In this document: piece by piece, positions 1 to 7,422 of the stretch
Numbering within the stretch: the stretch's first letter is position 1
How the letters are laid out: each line of letters opens with the position of its first letter
DNA from: Alphaproteobacteria bacterium
GTDB lineage: Bacteria > Pseudomonadota > Alphaproteobacteria > Micropepsales > Micropepsaceae
Direction: 5' to 3'
Assembly: GCA_019508105.1 (NCBI GenBank)
Contig: JAEKMB010000311.1
Span: forward strand, 1 to 7,928
Length of the DNA: 7,928 bases
Notes under the pieces: generated by a model
What the model saw: the letters and a program-made list of their open reading frames with translations, nothing else
Databases searched by the model: none
Told to the model about the DNA's origin: nothing
Program-made: the position numbers and the translations under genes

Positions 1-1968
1 GGCGTGCTGGCCATGTTTCACTATTCGATCAACACCCTGACCCTGTTCGCGCTGGTGCTGGTGATCGGCCTGTTGGTGGATGACGCCATTGTGGTGGTGG
101 AGAATGTCGAGCGCATCATGCATGAGGAGCGGCTGCCGCCGCGCGACGCCACCCTCAAGAGCATGCAGGAAATCACCGGCGCCCTGATCGGCATCGGACT
201 GGTGCTGACGGCGGTATTCCTTCCCATGGCCTTCTTCGGCGGCTCCACCGGCGTGATTTACCGCCAGTTCTCCATCACCATCGTCTCGGCCATGTCGCTG
301 TCGATCCTGGTGGCTTTGGTCTTGTCACCCTCGCTGTGCGCGACCCTGCTCAAGCCTGTGGAAGGCGAGAAAGGCCATGCCAAGCAAGGTTTCTTCTTCA
401 CCTGGTTCAACCGCAACTTCGATCATTTCCGCAACTGGTATCATGACCGCGCCGAATGGTTCCTCCATCGTCCCTGGGGCACCATGATTGCCTATGGCGG
501 CATTGTCGCCCTGTTGGCGGTCCTGTTCATCCGCCTGCCCACCGGCTTTCTGCCCGACGAGGACCAGGGCTTCATCTTCAACCTGGTCACCTTGCCCGCC
601 GGCACCACCCAGCCCGAAACCCTGAAGGTGGCCAAGAACGTGGCCGACTATTATCTGGACAAGGAGAAGAACAATGTCGACTTCGTCTTTGCCGTGGCGG
701 GCTTCTCCTTTGCGGGCTCCGGCCAGAATACCGGCATGGCCTTCACCCATCTGAAGGACTGGAGCGAGCGCAAGGGCGACAAGAACACCTCGGTCTCCAT
801 CGCCGGGCGCGCCTTTGGGACCTTCGCCGCGTTCAAGGACGCGCAGGTATTTCCCATCGTGCCGCCTTCGGTGCAGGAGCTGGGCAATGCCATCGGCTTT
901 GACCTGGAACTGGAAGACAAGGGCAATATCGGCCATGCCGGGCTGGTGGCGGCCCGCAACCAGCTGTTGGGTCTGGCGGCGCGCGATCCGCTGCTCAGCC
1001 AGGTGCGCCCCAACAGCCTGGACGACACCCCGCAATTGCATGTCGATATCGACCAGTCCAAGGCCAGCGCCCTGGGCGTGTCGCTGGCCGACATCAACTC
1101 CACCCTCAGCGCCGCCTGGGGTTCGACCTTCATCAATGATTTCATCGACCGCGGCCGCGTCAAGCGCGTCTATATGCAGGGCGACGCGCCCTATCGCATG
1201 ACGCCCCAGGACCTGGACCGCTGGTATGTGCGTAGCGCCGGCGGCACCATGGCGCCTTTCTCCTCCTTCGCCACCTCGCGCTGGACCATCGGCCCGGCCT
1301 CGCTCACCCGCTACAATGGACTTCCCGCCATCGAGCTGCAGGGCCAGGGCGCGACCGGCATTTCCACCGGCACGGCGCTGAACGAGATGCGCAAACTGGC
1401 GCAGCAGCTTCCCAAGGAAGTGGGGATCGAGCCCACTGGCCTTTCCTATCAGGAAGAGGCCAGCGGATCCCAGGCCCCTGCCCTTTATGCCCTGTCCATC
1501 CTGGTGATCTATCTGTGCCTGGCGGCGCTTTATGAAAGCTGGGCAATCCCGCTGTCAGTGATGCTGGTGATTCCGCTGGGCGTGGTGGGTGCGCTGGCGC
1601 TGACCTCGCTGCGCGGCCTGTTCAACGACATCTATTTCCAGGTCGGATTGCTCACCACCATCGGCCTGTCGGCCAAGAACGCCATCCTGATCGTGGAGTT
1701 CGCGGTGGATGCGGAGAAAAAAGGCGCCACCGCCTTTGATGCCGCCATGGAAGCGGCCAGGCTGCGCCTGCGTCCCATCCTGATGACCTCGATCGCCTTC
1801 ATCGCCGGCGTCATGCCGCTGGCACTGGCGCACGGGGCGGGGGCGGGCTCCCAGAATGCCATCGGCACCGGCGTGGTGGGCGGCATGCTCACCGCCACCG
1901 TGCTGGCGATTTTCTTCGTGCCGGTGTTTTTCGAGCTGGTGAACACCAGGCTGCAACGCCACAAGTGA
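1..1968 (+). CDS. RND (HAE-1, AcrB/MexB-like) multidrug efflux pump inner-membrane subunit, 5'-truncated by window edge
   Basis: Proton-driven inner-membrane subunit of a tripartite efflux pump; the partners (periplasmic adaptor, outer-membrane channel) are not in the window. Reading frame 1 is open from the first base, and 655 residues are visible. By similarity to AcrB (about 1049 residues) roughly the first 380 are missing. Visible landmarks: the TM4 motif [16 protein letters not shown] near residues 23-38, whose paired Asp (27-28) match the proton-relay D407/D408; SIVSAM-like TM5/6 segment near 90-110; a switch-loop motif [15 protein letters not shown] at about 234-248; the TM10 motif [15 protein letters not shown] with Lys559 (AcrB K940); and [11 protein letters not shown] with Arg589 (AcrB R971). 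The final hydrophobic helix ends in [14 protein letters not shown]. All essential relay residues are present, so the pump looks functional. The GTG at base 4 is internal, not a start. Substrate range cannot be read from the sequence; a close heavy-metal RND identity is unlikely. Confidence 0.95.
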   Translation, partial: GVLAMFHYSINTLTLFALVLVIGLLVDDAIVVVENVERIMHEERLPPRDATLKSMQEITGALIGIGLVLTAVFLPMAFFGGSTGVIYRQFSITIVSAMSLSILVALVLSPSLCATLLKPVEGEKGHAKQGFFFTWFNRNFDHFRNWYHDRAEWFLHRPWGTMIAYGGIVALLAVLFIRLPTGFLPDEDQGFIFNLVTLPAGTTQPETLKVAKNVADYYLDKEKNNVDFVFAVAGFSFAGSGQNTGMAFTHLKDWSERKGDKNTSVSIAGRAFGTFAAFKDAQVFPIVPPSVQELGNAIGFDLELEDKGNIGHAGLVAARNQLLGLAARDPLLSQVRPNSLDDTPQLHVDIDQSKASALGVSLADINSTLSAAWGSTFINDFIDRGRVKRVYMQGDAPYRMTPQDLDRWYVRSAGGTMAPFSSFATSRWTIGPASLTRYNGLPAIELQGQGATGISTGTALNEMRKLAQQLPKEVGIEPTGLSYQEEASGSQAPALYALSILVIYLCLAALYESWAIPLSVMLVIPLGVVGALALTSLRGLFNDIYFQVGLLTTIGLSAKNAILIVEFAVDAEKKGATAFDAAMEAARLRLRPILMTSIAFIAGVMPLALAHGAGAGSQNAIGTGVVGGMLTATVLAIFFVPVFFELVNTRLQRHK

Positions 1969-2046
1969 CCCCTCCGGCCTTCGCTCGCCCGAGGGCGAGC
2001 TACAGCCACCTCCCCTATCTAAGCGCGCTGACGCGCGCGGGGGAGG
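1969..2046. repeat. Palindromic intergenic element (possible dispersed REP-like repeat)
   Basis: The element begins directly after the RND stop codon. It has two palindromes. The first is GCTCGCCC (1983-1990), a GA loop, and GGGCGAGC (1993-2000), a perfect 8-bp stem. The second is a nested one with outer arms CCTCCCC (2009-2015) and GGGGAGG (2040-2046) and inner arms GCGCGC (2023-2028) and GCGCGC (2033-2038) around TGAC. The pattern CCCTCCGGCC...CCACCTCCCC...GGGGGAGG resembles palindromic repeats scattered between genes in many alphaproteobacteria; that resemblance is from memory and not tested. There is no second copy in this window. It may also act as a processing or stop signal at the 3' end of the RND transcript, but no T-run follows either stem, so it does not look like a standard intrinsic terminator. 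Confidence 0.5.
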
Positions 2047-2070
2047 ACTGGCGGTACGCGCTATGTCATA

Positions 2071-2096
2071 CTCCCCAAAAATCAAAAGGAGGGGAG
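2071..2096 (+). promoter_or_regulatory. Strong Shine-Dalgarno of the 2098 hydrolase, with a short stem that could cover it
   Basis: AGGAGG at 2087-2092 lies 5 bases before the ATG at 2098, part of the longer purine run AAAAGGAGGGGAG, and it decides the start codon. CTCCCC at 2071-2076 is the exact reverse complement of GGGGAG at 2091-2096, giving a 6-bp stem with a 14-base A-rich loop that would hide half of the Shine-Dalgarno. CCCCTCC at 1969-1975 is also complementary to GGAGGGG at 2088-2094. The ribosome binding site is solid; a regulatory role for the pairing is speculative. Confidence 0.45.
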
Positions 2097-2097
2097 C

Positions 2098-3198
2098 ATG
2101 ACTCGTTTGTGGATGGCGTTGCCGCTGCTGCTGGCGCTCGGGGCCGCGACGCCGGCCCAGGAAACCCGCACCCGCGATCACACCGTCACCGTGATCTCCA
2201 CCGTGCCGTTGATCGCTGGCAAGAAATCCAGCCTCTATGTCCGCGAGCGCGCCCTGCCGACGGTGCTGAAGAAGGGCGCCGGCGATAAGGTGGTGCTGTT
2301 TGTGCACGGCGCCGGTACCCCCGCCGAAGTCAGCTTCGACGTGCCCTACCAGGATTATAGCTGGATGGGATATCTCGCCGCCGCCGGCTATGACGTGTTC
2401 AGCGTGGACATGACCGGCTATGGCCGCTCGGCCCGCCCCGCGCCGATGGCGGAAGCCTGCAAGCCGGCGCCGCAGCAGACTGGCCTGGGCACCAATTGCC
2501 TGACCAGCTATCCCGGCGCACTGACCAATATCGAATCCGACTGGAACGACATTTCCGCCGCCGTGGCCTACATCAGGAAGCTGCGCCATGTGGACAAGAT
2601 CAACCTGATCGCCTGGTCGCAAGGTGGTCCCCGCGCCGGGGGCTGGACCGCCAATCATCCGGATCAGGTGAACAAGCTGATCCTGCTGGCGCCGGCTTAT
2701 GGTCGCACCGTCAAGGCGGAAGCGCCGGCCGTGCTGCCCGTGCCGGGACCCACCTACAGCACCCAGAGCCATGACGAGTTCACCGCCAACTGGGAGCGCC
2801 AGGCGTCCTGCCCCGGCCAGGTCGATCCGGCCGCCGCCGCCTCGGTCTGGTCGGAGATGCTGAAGTCCGATCCGGTCGGCGCCAGCCGGACCCCGGCGAT
2901 ACGGCGCGCGTCGATCGCCTCATCCAGCTGGGGCTGGACCCAGGAAAAGGTGAAAGCCATGACCACGCCCACCCTGATGGTCAGCGGCATCAATGACAAA
3001 CAGGTCAATCCCGAACGGGTGCGCGATTTCTATGCCGATCTCGGCAGTCCGCAGAAAGTCTTTATCGACCTGGGCTGTTCCTCCCACAATGCCATGTGGG
3101 AGAAGAACCACCTGATCCTGTTCAAAGCCTCGCTGGAATGGCTGGACAAGGGCACGGTGAACGGCCAGTCCGGAACCATGCTCAAGCTGGGCTACTAG
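2098..3198 (+). CDS. Exported alpha/beta-hydrolase fold protein (esterase/lactonase-type, substrate unknown)
   Basis: A 366-residue protein with a Sec-type signal peptide: short basic start MTR, hydrophobic stretch to about residue 18, likely cleavage near ATPAQ (residue 20-21). The mature part has the alpha/beta hydrolase plan in order: oxyanion region LFVHGAG (67-73), a GYGRS turn (108-111 plus Ser), nucleophile elbow AWSQGG with Ser174, the acid Asp300 in GINDKQVNPERV, and the base His330 in DLGCSSHNAMWE. The elbow begins with Ala instead of the common Gly, a known variant in lipases. A Cys/Pro-rich lid-like stretch (about 120-140) separates core strands. The start is set by a very strong Shine-Dalgarno 5 bases upstream. 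It follows the RND gene by 129 bases with palindromes between, so it is probably a separate transcript. Its TAG stop overlaps the stop of the convergent dehydrogenase gene. Fold is secure; reaction and substrate are not recognised. Confidence 0.85.
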   Translation: MTRLWMALPLLLALGAATPAQETRTRDHTVTVISTVPLIAGKKSSLYVRERALPTVLKKGAGDKVVLFVHGAGTPAEVSFDVPYQDYSWMGYLAAAGYDVFSVDMTGYGRSARPAPMAEACKPAPQQTGLGTNCLTSYPGALTNIESDWNDISAAVAYIRKLRHVDKINLIAWSQGGPRAGGWTANHPDQVNKLILLAPAYGRTVKAEAPAVLPVPGPTYSTQSHDEFTANWERQASCPGQVDPAAAASVWSEMLKSDPVGASRTPAIRRASIASSSWGWTQEKVKAMTTPTLMVSGINDKQVNPERVRDFYADLGSPQKVFIDLGCSSHNAMWEKNHLILFKASLEWLDKGTVNGQSGTMLKLGY

Positions 3199-5264
3199 GC
3201 CGGCAACCGGAAAGCGATCATCTCGGCCGGGAAGCCGGGGCCGCCAATAGTCAGCACGATATGCTGGCGCCCGCCCAGCATGAAGGTCATCGGACATCCG
3301 GTCTGCGGCGCCGGCATATAGACCGCGCCGCGATCCTCGCCGGTTTTCTTGTCATAGGCCCGCAGCATGGCGCCGCGCTTGCCGTTCGCCGTGGTGGCAA
3401 AACCGGACTCGCCGCAGATCACCAGCGACTTGGTGACGGTGGGACCGATCAGGCCCGGCCGCCCGGTGCGCGGAATCTTGAGGCCCTTCAGCGCCGGATG
3501 ATTGCGGATATTGTCCGGCGTGTCGCCATGGGCGATCTGCCAGGCGATCTCGCCGCGGGTGAGATCGGTGGCGGTGATGCGGCCGTAAGGCGGCTTCATC
3601 AGCGGCAAGCCGTCAATGGTGACAACACCGGGGCGGAATTCCTGCGTCCCGCCTGGGTTCGCGCTCTGCGCCGCATTGGCCACCGCGGTGGGCGGGGCGA
3701 GATATTCATCGCCGCCCTGAATCACCGCCGCCCTTGTGGGCGCGGCGCCGGCCGTGCCGCGGATATAATCGGCATCGGTGAAGCTGGGATTGCCGGGCAC
3801 CAGCCCGTCCACCGCCACCGTGGTTTCCGAAAAAGTATAGACGGTGTGGGTTTCCGGATCATAGCAGCCGCCGGGCCAGTTGGTGCCGCCCTGGGTGGCG
3901 AGCGACGTCAGGGTGCCCCAGGTGCCATCGGCCTTGGACAAGGAAGGCGGGGTATAGACCGGCCCGGTCTTGTAGTGCGCCAAGAGCCTCAGCGCCTTGG
4001 CATGCAGCTCGGGCGTGAAATCGATAACGGTGGAGGCATCCACGCTCTGCACGTCATAAGGCGGCGGCTTGGTGGGGATCGGTTGGGTCGGCGAATACCA
4101 TTCGCCCGGCACATCGCCCCTGGGCACTTTTCTTTCCACAAAAGGCCAGATCGGCTGGCCAGTCTCGCGGTTCAGCACATAGAGGAAGCATTGCTTGCTG
4201 GGCTGGGCCAGCGCCTTCACCATTTTCCCGTTATGCGGAATGTCGCACAGGATCGCGGCGCAGGGTATGTCGCGGTCCCAGATGTCGTGATGGACAAGCT
4301 GGTAATGCCAGCGGCGCTTGCCGGTCTCCAGCTCGACCGCCACCAGGCAGTTGCTGAACAGGCTGTTGCCCTGGCGCCGGATGCCGGATTCGTCGGCCGA
4401 GGGAATCTCGATCCCCAGATAGGCCAAACCCAATTCCTCATCCGCCGAGATCTGGCCCCAGTCGCCGGTGTTGGTGGCTTTCTCCGCTTCGCCGGGCCGC
4501 AGCCAACTGTCATAACCGAACTCGCCCCTCAGCGGGATGGTGTGGAAAATCCACAGCCGCTTGCCCGTCTTCACGTCAAAGCCGCGGACATAGCCTTTGC
4601 TGCGCGGCTTGTTGCCCGGCACGCTGCCGCTAGCATGGGCCGCACCCACGATCACCACATTGCGCGCCACGGTCGGGGTGGCATGCAGGCCGATCTCGCC
4701 GCCATTGGGATCGATCACCTGATCGTCATTGAGCTTGAGATCCACCACGCCATTGTCGCCGAAGCCCGCCACCGGAAGGCCGGTCTTGGCATTCAGCGCC
4801 ACCAGCTGGTAACCCGGCGTGACATAAAGGATGCGTTCTTCCTGGCCGTCAGTCCAATAAGCCAGGCCGCGGCCGGAATATTGCCGCGGCGCATTGCGGG
4901 CGCGCAGGCCTTCATCCTTGCGGAACATCCACAAAAGCTCGCCATTGGCGGCATCCAGGCACACCACGTCGCGACGCGCGCCGCCGGTGGAGTAGAGCTT
5001 GCCCTTGATCAGCAGCGGCGTCGCTTCCCAGGTATATTCCGGCCGCGATCCCAGGATGGCGGAGGGAAAACGCCAGGCGACTTCCAGCTTGTCGAAATTG
5101 GTCGCGTTGATCTGGTCCAGCGGCGCATAGCGGGTGTTGGCCAGGTCCGCGGCATAGTTGCGCCATTCGGTGTCAGGGGGCGTTTGGGCCCCGGCCGGCA
5201 GCCCGGTCATCACCAGCGCCACCGCTGTCGAAGACAGCATCGCGCGCCGCGTTACAGAAGCCAT
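3195..5264 (-). CDS. Periplasmic PQQ-dependent dehydrogenase (quinoprotein glucose dehydrogenase class)
   Basis: A 689-residue quinoprotein expected to oxidise a sugar or alcohol in the periplasm using pyrroloquinoline quinone and a metal ion, passing electrons to the respiratory chain. The N-terminus has a twin-arginine-like signal (TRRAML, residues 5-10; hydrophobic core to about 21; likely cleavage after PAGA at 26). The propeller opens with WRNYAADLANTRYAPLDQI (34-52) and shows repeated AxxxxTG/GxxxW blades (LDAANGELLWMF, LNAKTGLPV, FDVKTGKRLWIF, VELETGKRRWHY, LNRETGQPIWPF, TDLTRGEIAWQ). Residues matching E. coli Gcd catalytic positions are Asp327 in HHDIWD and Lys357 in PSKQCFLYVLNRETG. 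There is no membrane-helix domain as in Gcd and no CxxCH heme site, so a soluble or loosely bound form is expected. The ATG at 5264 is chosen over upstream extension because GAGGGGAG (5270-5277) sits 5 bases before it and the signal peptide begins there. No PQQ biosynthesis gene is in the window. Exact substrate unknown. Confidence 0.92.
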   Translation of the reverse strand: MASVTRRAMLSSTAVALVMTGLPAGAQTPPDTEWRNYAADLANTRYAPLDQINATNFDKLEVAWRFPSAILGSRPEYTWEATPLLIKGKLYSTGGARRDVVCLDAANGELLWMFRKDEGLRARNAPRQYSGRGLAYWTDGQEERILYVTPGYQLVALNAKTGLPVAGFGDNGVVDLKLNDDQVIDPNGGEIGLHATPTVARNVVIVGAAHASGSVPGNKPRSKGYVRGFDVKTGKRLWIFHTIPLRGEFGYDSWLRPGEAEKATNTGDWGQISADEELGLAYLGIEIPSADESGIRRQGNSLFSNCLVAVELETGKRRWHYQLVHHDIWDRDIPCAAILCDIPHNGKMVKALAQPSKQCFLYVLNRETGQPIWPFVERKVPRGDVPGEWYSPTQPIPTKPPPYDVQSVDASTVIDFTPELHAKALRLLAHYKTGPVYTPPSLSKADGTWGTLTSLATQGGTNWPGGCYDPETHTVYTFSETTVAVDGLVPGNPSFTDADYIRGTAGAAPTRAAVIQGGDEYLAPPTAVANAAQSANPGGTQEFRPGVVTIDGLPLMKPPYGRITATDLTRGEIAWQIAHGDTPDNIRNHPALKGLKIPRTGRPGLIGPTVTKSLVICGESGFATTANGKRGAMLRAYDKKTGEDRGAVYMPAPQTGCPMTFMLGGRQHIVLTIGGPGFPAEMIAFRLPA

Positions 5265-5417
5265 GATCTCTCCCCTCGGCGCTTGGCGCCCGATTTCTTT
5301 TGCCGGATGATGCAACAGTCCCGCCGCCAGCGCAAAATTGGATAGCGGGCACAACGTGTTAGGCAGGGCGCCCATATTTCCATTGAGAATCCTGGGCCGT
5401 CCAATTAACTCAATCCC
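5265..5417. promoter_or_regulatory. Divergent control region between the quinoprotein gene and dusA
   Basis: A 153-base noncoding stretch read outward on both strands. On the quinoprotein side it holds the Shine-Dalgarno (5270-5277) and, just upstream in the mRNA, a small stem GGCGC/GCGCC (5278-5282 with 5286-5290). I found no convincing -35/-10 pair for the quinoprotein gene. On the dusA side there is a candidate promoter and an interrupted dyad, listed separately. Confidence 0.5.
5382..5414 (+). promoter_or_regulatory. Candidate dusA promoter overlapping an interrupted dyad
   Basis: TTGAGA at 5383-5388 matches the -35 consensus at 5 of 6 positions. At 16-17 bases spacing lie TTAACT or TAACTC (5405-5411), weak -10 matches. 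This would place transcription start at or next to the dusA ATG (5418), consistent with the absence of any GGAG-like sequence before that ATG. The same stretch has dyad symmetry about base 5398: ATTGAG (5382-5387) with CTCAAT (5409-5414) and TGG (5393-5395) with CCA (5401-5403). A 6-bp inverted pair in a 150-base region can arise by chance, so operator function is only a suggestion. Confidence 0.3.
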
Positions 5418-6395
5418 ATGAACAGCTTAAGCCGCAAGTTCAGCGTGGCCCCGATGATGGACTGGACCGACAGTCCTTGCCGGGTACTGCATCGCTGCCT
5501 GACCAGGAATGCGCTGCTCTATACCGAGATGGTGACGGCGGATGCGGTGCTGCATGGCGATCGGGTACGGCTGCTGGGGTTCGAGGCGTTCGAGCATCCC
5601 CTGGCGCTGCAACTGGGCGGGTCCGATCCGGCCAAGCTGGCACAGGCGTGCGGGATCGCCGCCGATTTTGGCTATGACGAAGTGAATCTGAATGTCGGCT
5701 GCCCATCGGACCGGGTGCAATCGGGGCGCTTCGGCGCCTGCCTGATGCGCGAGCCCGGGCTGGTGGCCGAATGCGTGGCGGCGATGCGCGCCGCCGTGAG
5801 CCTGCCCGTCACCGTCAAGTGCCGCATCGGTGTGGACGAGCAGGACCCGAAAGCAGCCTTGCGCGCGCTGATCGATACTTGCGCAGGAGCGGGTGTCAGC
5901 GTGTTTGCCGTGCATGCCCGCAAGGCCTGGCTGGAAGGCCTGTCGCCCAAGGAAAACCGCGACGTGCCGCCGCTGGATTATGAGCTGGTTTACCGGGTCA
6001 AGCGCGAGCGCCCGCACCTCACCATCCTGGTCAATGGCGGCATCGAGACCCTGGAACAGGCGGAAGATCATTTGCGCCATGTCGATGGGGTGATGCTGGG
6101 CCGCGCTGCCTACCAAAATCCGATTTTGCTGGCCGAGGTGGACGCGCGGTTTTTCGGCGGCGCGCCCACCGACCTGGATGCGGCAATCGAGACCTACACC
6201 GAGCATGTCGCGCGCCAACTGGCGCAAGGCGCGCGGCTGCACACGCTGATCAAGCCCATGCTGGGGCTTTACAATGGAAGGCCCGGCGCGCGACTGTTCC
6301 GACGCCACCTCAGCGAAAACGCCCCGCGCCATGATGCCGGCATCGGCGTGCTGCGCGAGGCGCTCGACTTCGTGCGCCAGCGCGAGGCTGCATAA
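5418..6395 (+). CDS. dusA: tRNA-dihydrouridine(20/20a) synthase DusA
   Basis: An FMN-dependent cytoplasmic enzyme that reduces uridine to dihydrouridine in the tRNA D-loop; the DusA subgroup acts at positions 20 and 20a. The 325-residue length is normal for the family. Visible motifs in order: SVAPMMDWTD (9-18) at the FMN-binding barrel start, NLNVGCPSDRVQSGRFGACLM (90-110) with catalytic Cys95, VKCRIG with Lys134, the FMN/RNA-contact motif VHARKAWLEGLSPKENR (165-181), which is typical of DusA, NGGI (206-209) and GRAAYQNP (228-235) for the flavin phosphate, and the C-terminal helical RNA-binding part with NGRPGARLFRRHLSENA (286-302). The start at 5418 fits the family N-terminus but has no Shine-Dalgarno; a leaderless mRNA is possible. 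The last 86 bases are overlapped on the opposite strand by an esterase gene. The DusA tail itself looks complete. Confidence 0.95.
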   Translation: MNSLSRKFSVAPMMDWTDSPCRVLHRCLTRNALLYTEMVTADAVLHGDRVRLLGFEAFEHPLALQLGGSDPAKLAQACGIAADFGYDEVNLNVGCPSDRVQSGRFGACLMREPGLVAECVAAMRAAVSLPVTVKCRIGVDEQDPKAALRALIDTCAGAGVSVFAVHARKAWLEGLSPKENRDVPPLDYELVYRVKRERPHLTILVNGGIETLEQAEDHLRHVDGVMLGRAAYQNPILLAEVDARFFGGAPTDLDAAIETYTEHVARQLAQGARLHTLIKPMLGLYNGRPGARLFRRHLSENAPRHDAGIGVLREALDFVRQREAA

Positions 6396-7326
6396 GCGCG
6401 ATCAAACATCGCGCGACAATTATCAAACCATAGCCATGGCCGCCGGCCTCAAAGACATGGATCTCGGCGGCGATCCCCGCGGCGCGCAGGGCGGTGAAAT
6501 AGGCCACGCCATTGGGCATCGGGGGGACCACATTGTCGTCGGCGGCCAGGCAGATCCAGGTGGGCGGCGCATCGGCCGGGATATGCTTCTCGCAGGAATA
6601 AGCATCGATCAGTTCGGGGTTGGGATTTTCGCCCAGGAGCTTGTCGCGCGAGCCGGCATGGCGTCCCTCCCCCATGGTGACGACGGGATACATCGGCACG
6701 GAAAAGCTGGGACGCGCGTCCACGGAATCGGCGGCATCCACCGGCGCATAGACGCGTGCCGCAAAGCGGGTGGCGATGGAGCAGGCGACATGGCCGCCGG
6801 CGGAAAAGCCCATGAAGCCGATGCGCGCCGGGTCCAGGCCATATTTGCCGGCATTGGCGCGCACCAGGCGCATGGCGCGCTGAGCATCCTGCAGCGGCAC
6901 GTCGCTGCGGTTCGTCCAACCCTCGCCGGGCAAGCGGTAGCGCAGCACGAACACCGTGACCCCGGCTGCATTGAAGCGGCGCGCCACATCGGTGCCTTCG
7001 AAATCCATCATCTCGCGCGAATAGCCGCCGCCCGGCGCCACGATGAAGGCCGAACCGTCGGGCCGGTCGGGGCGGAACACGATCATGCTGGGATTGCCGA
7101 CCTGGTCGATATAGCGGTCCACCGGCGCGGCGCCCGGATCGCGGTTCTGGATGCGGTTGGGCAGGCGCATGCCGGCGCCGCCAGGCGGCGTGCCCGGCCA
7201 CAGGGTCATAATCTCCTTGGGATCGCTGGGGACGCTGCCGTCACCCGGCATCAGTGTATCGGCCAGCGCCTGTCTGGAAAAGGCGGCGGCGGCCAGGCCC
7301 AGGCCAATCACATTGCGGCGATCCAT
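6310..7326 (-). CDS. Exported alpha/beta hydrolase (acetyl-xylan/feruloyl esterase-like) with replaced C-terminus
   Basis: A 338-residue protein of the group often labelled xylan esterase or dienelactone-hydrolase-like (BD-FAE type); it probably removes acyl groups from carbohydrate-like esters in the periplasm. The start MDRRNVIGLGLAAAAFS looks like a twin-arginine signal with likely cleavage at ALA/D (about residue 23). The mature part opens with LWPGTPPGG (42-50). The oxyanion region APGGGY (97-102), nucleophile GFSAGGH with Ser175, acid Asp264 in AADDNVVPP, and base His297 in EAGGHGYGL give a full catalytic triad. After Leu301 the expected closing helix (family pattern resembling GLPVAAWPxLFLxW) is absent; a 37-residue Arg-rich tail follows, most of it antisense to dusA. 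The ATG at 7326 is chosen over the TTG codon just before it because GGGAGGGG (7331-7338) has good spacing. The protein may be a truncated but active enzyme or an early pseudogene. Confidence 0.85.
   Translation of the reverse strand: MDRRNVIGLGLAAAAFSRQALADTLMPGDGSVPSDPKEIMTLWPGTPPGGAGMRLPNRIQNRDPGAAPVDRYIDQVGNPSMIVFRPDRPDGSAFIVAPGGGYSREMMDFEGTDVARRFNAAGVTVFVLRYRLPGEGWTNRSDVPLQDAQRAMRLVRANAGKYGLDPARIGFMGFSAGGHVACSIATRFAARVYAPVDAADSVDARPSFSVPMYPVVTMGEGRHAGSRDKLLGENPNPELIDAYSCEKHIPADAPPTWICLAADDNVVPPMPNGVAYFTALRAAGIAAEIHVFEAGGHGYGLIIVARCLIALMQPRAGARSRAPRAARRCRHHGAGRFR
6396..6414 (+). terminator. Perfect stem-loop immediately after the dusA stop codon
   Basis: GCGCGAT (6396-6402) and ATCGCGC (6408-6414) form a 7-bp perfect stem with loop CAAAC, starting on the base after the TAA of dusA. 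There is no T-run behind it on the plus strand (GACAATTATC), so it is at best a weak or factor-assisted terminator or an mRNA-end stabiliser. It also lies inside the abnormal tail of the convergent esterase gene. Confidence 0.4.
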
Positions 7327-7422
7327 CAAGCCCCTCCCTTTTTGTTGGTCGCTCCGGCGACGCTCCTCTTTGCGCCAGCATCACACCCTTTTCCTTTTGC
7401 GGGCAAGGCGTATTGTTCGCGC
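7327..7422. promoter_or_regulatory. Divergent control region between two hydrolase genes
   Basis: A 96-base noncoding stretch. On the minus side it holds the Shine-Dalgarno GGGAGGGG (7331-7338) of the 7326 esterase and a small stem GTCGC/GCGAC (7348-7352 with 7357-7361) in its leader. On the plus side, TATTGT (7411-7416) matches the -10 consensus at 4 of 6 positions and ends 6 bases before the ATG at 7423. A weak -35 such as TTTTCC lies near 7389-7394. The arrangement would let one regulator control both hydrolases, but no clear operator is visible. Confidence 0.4.

Noticed and set aside
325..1041. Minus-strand open frame of 238 codons inside the RND gene
   Set aside because: Shadow of a strongly supported coding frame with all RND landmarks.
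1983..2000. Perfect 8-bp stem as intrinsic terminator of the RND operon
   Set aside because: The loop is only 2 bases (or 4 with one pair opened) and no T-run follows, so it is kept as part of a palindromic element instead.
2023..2038. GCGCGC runs as a Z-DNA or other unusual DNA site
   Set aside because: They are short and better explained as hairpin arms inside the palindromic element.
1555..2772. Minus-strand open frame of 405 codons across the RND 3' end and the hydrolase
   Set aside because: It spans two real plus-strand genes and the palindromic spacer, with His/Gly/Arg-rich composition and no family motif.
3096..5345. Very long open frame (749 codons) on the plus strand through the quinoprotein gene
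   Set aside because: It is antisense to a gene with clear family motifs. Its translation is a low-complexity Arg/Gly/His-rich mix with no recognisable domain, as expected for antisense frames in high-GC DNA.
5265..5375. N-terminal extension of the quinoprotein to a start at 5375
   Set aside because: The 37 extra residues do not resemble a signal, and a good Shine-Dalgarno plus twin-arginine signal begins at the ATG at 5264.
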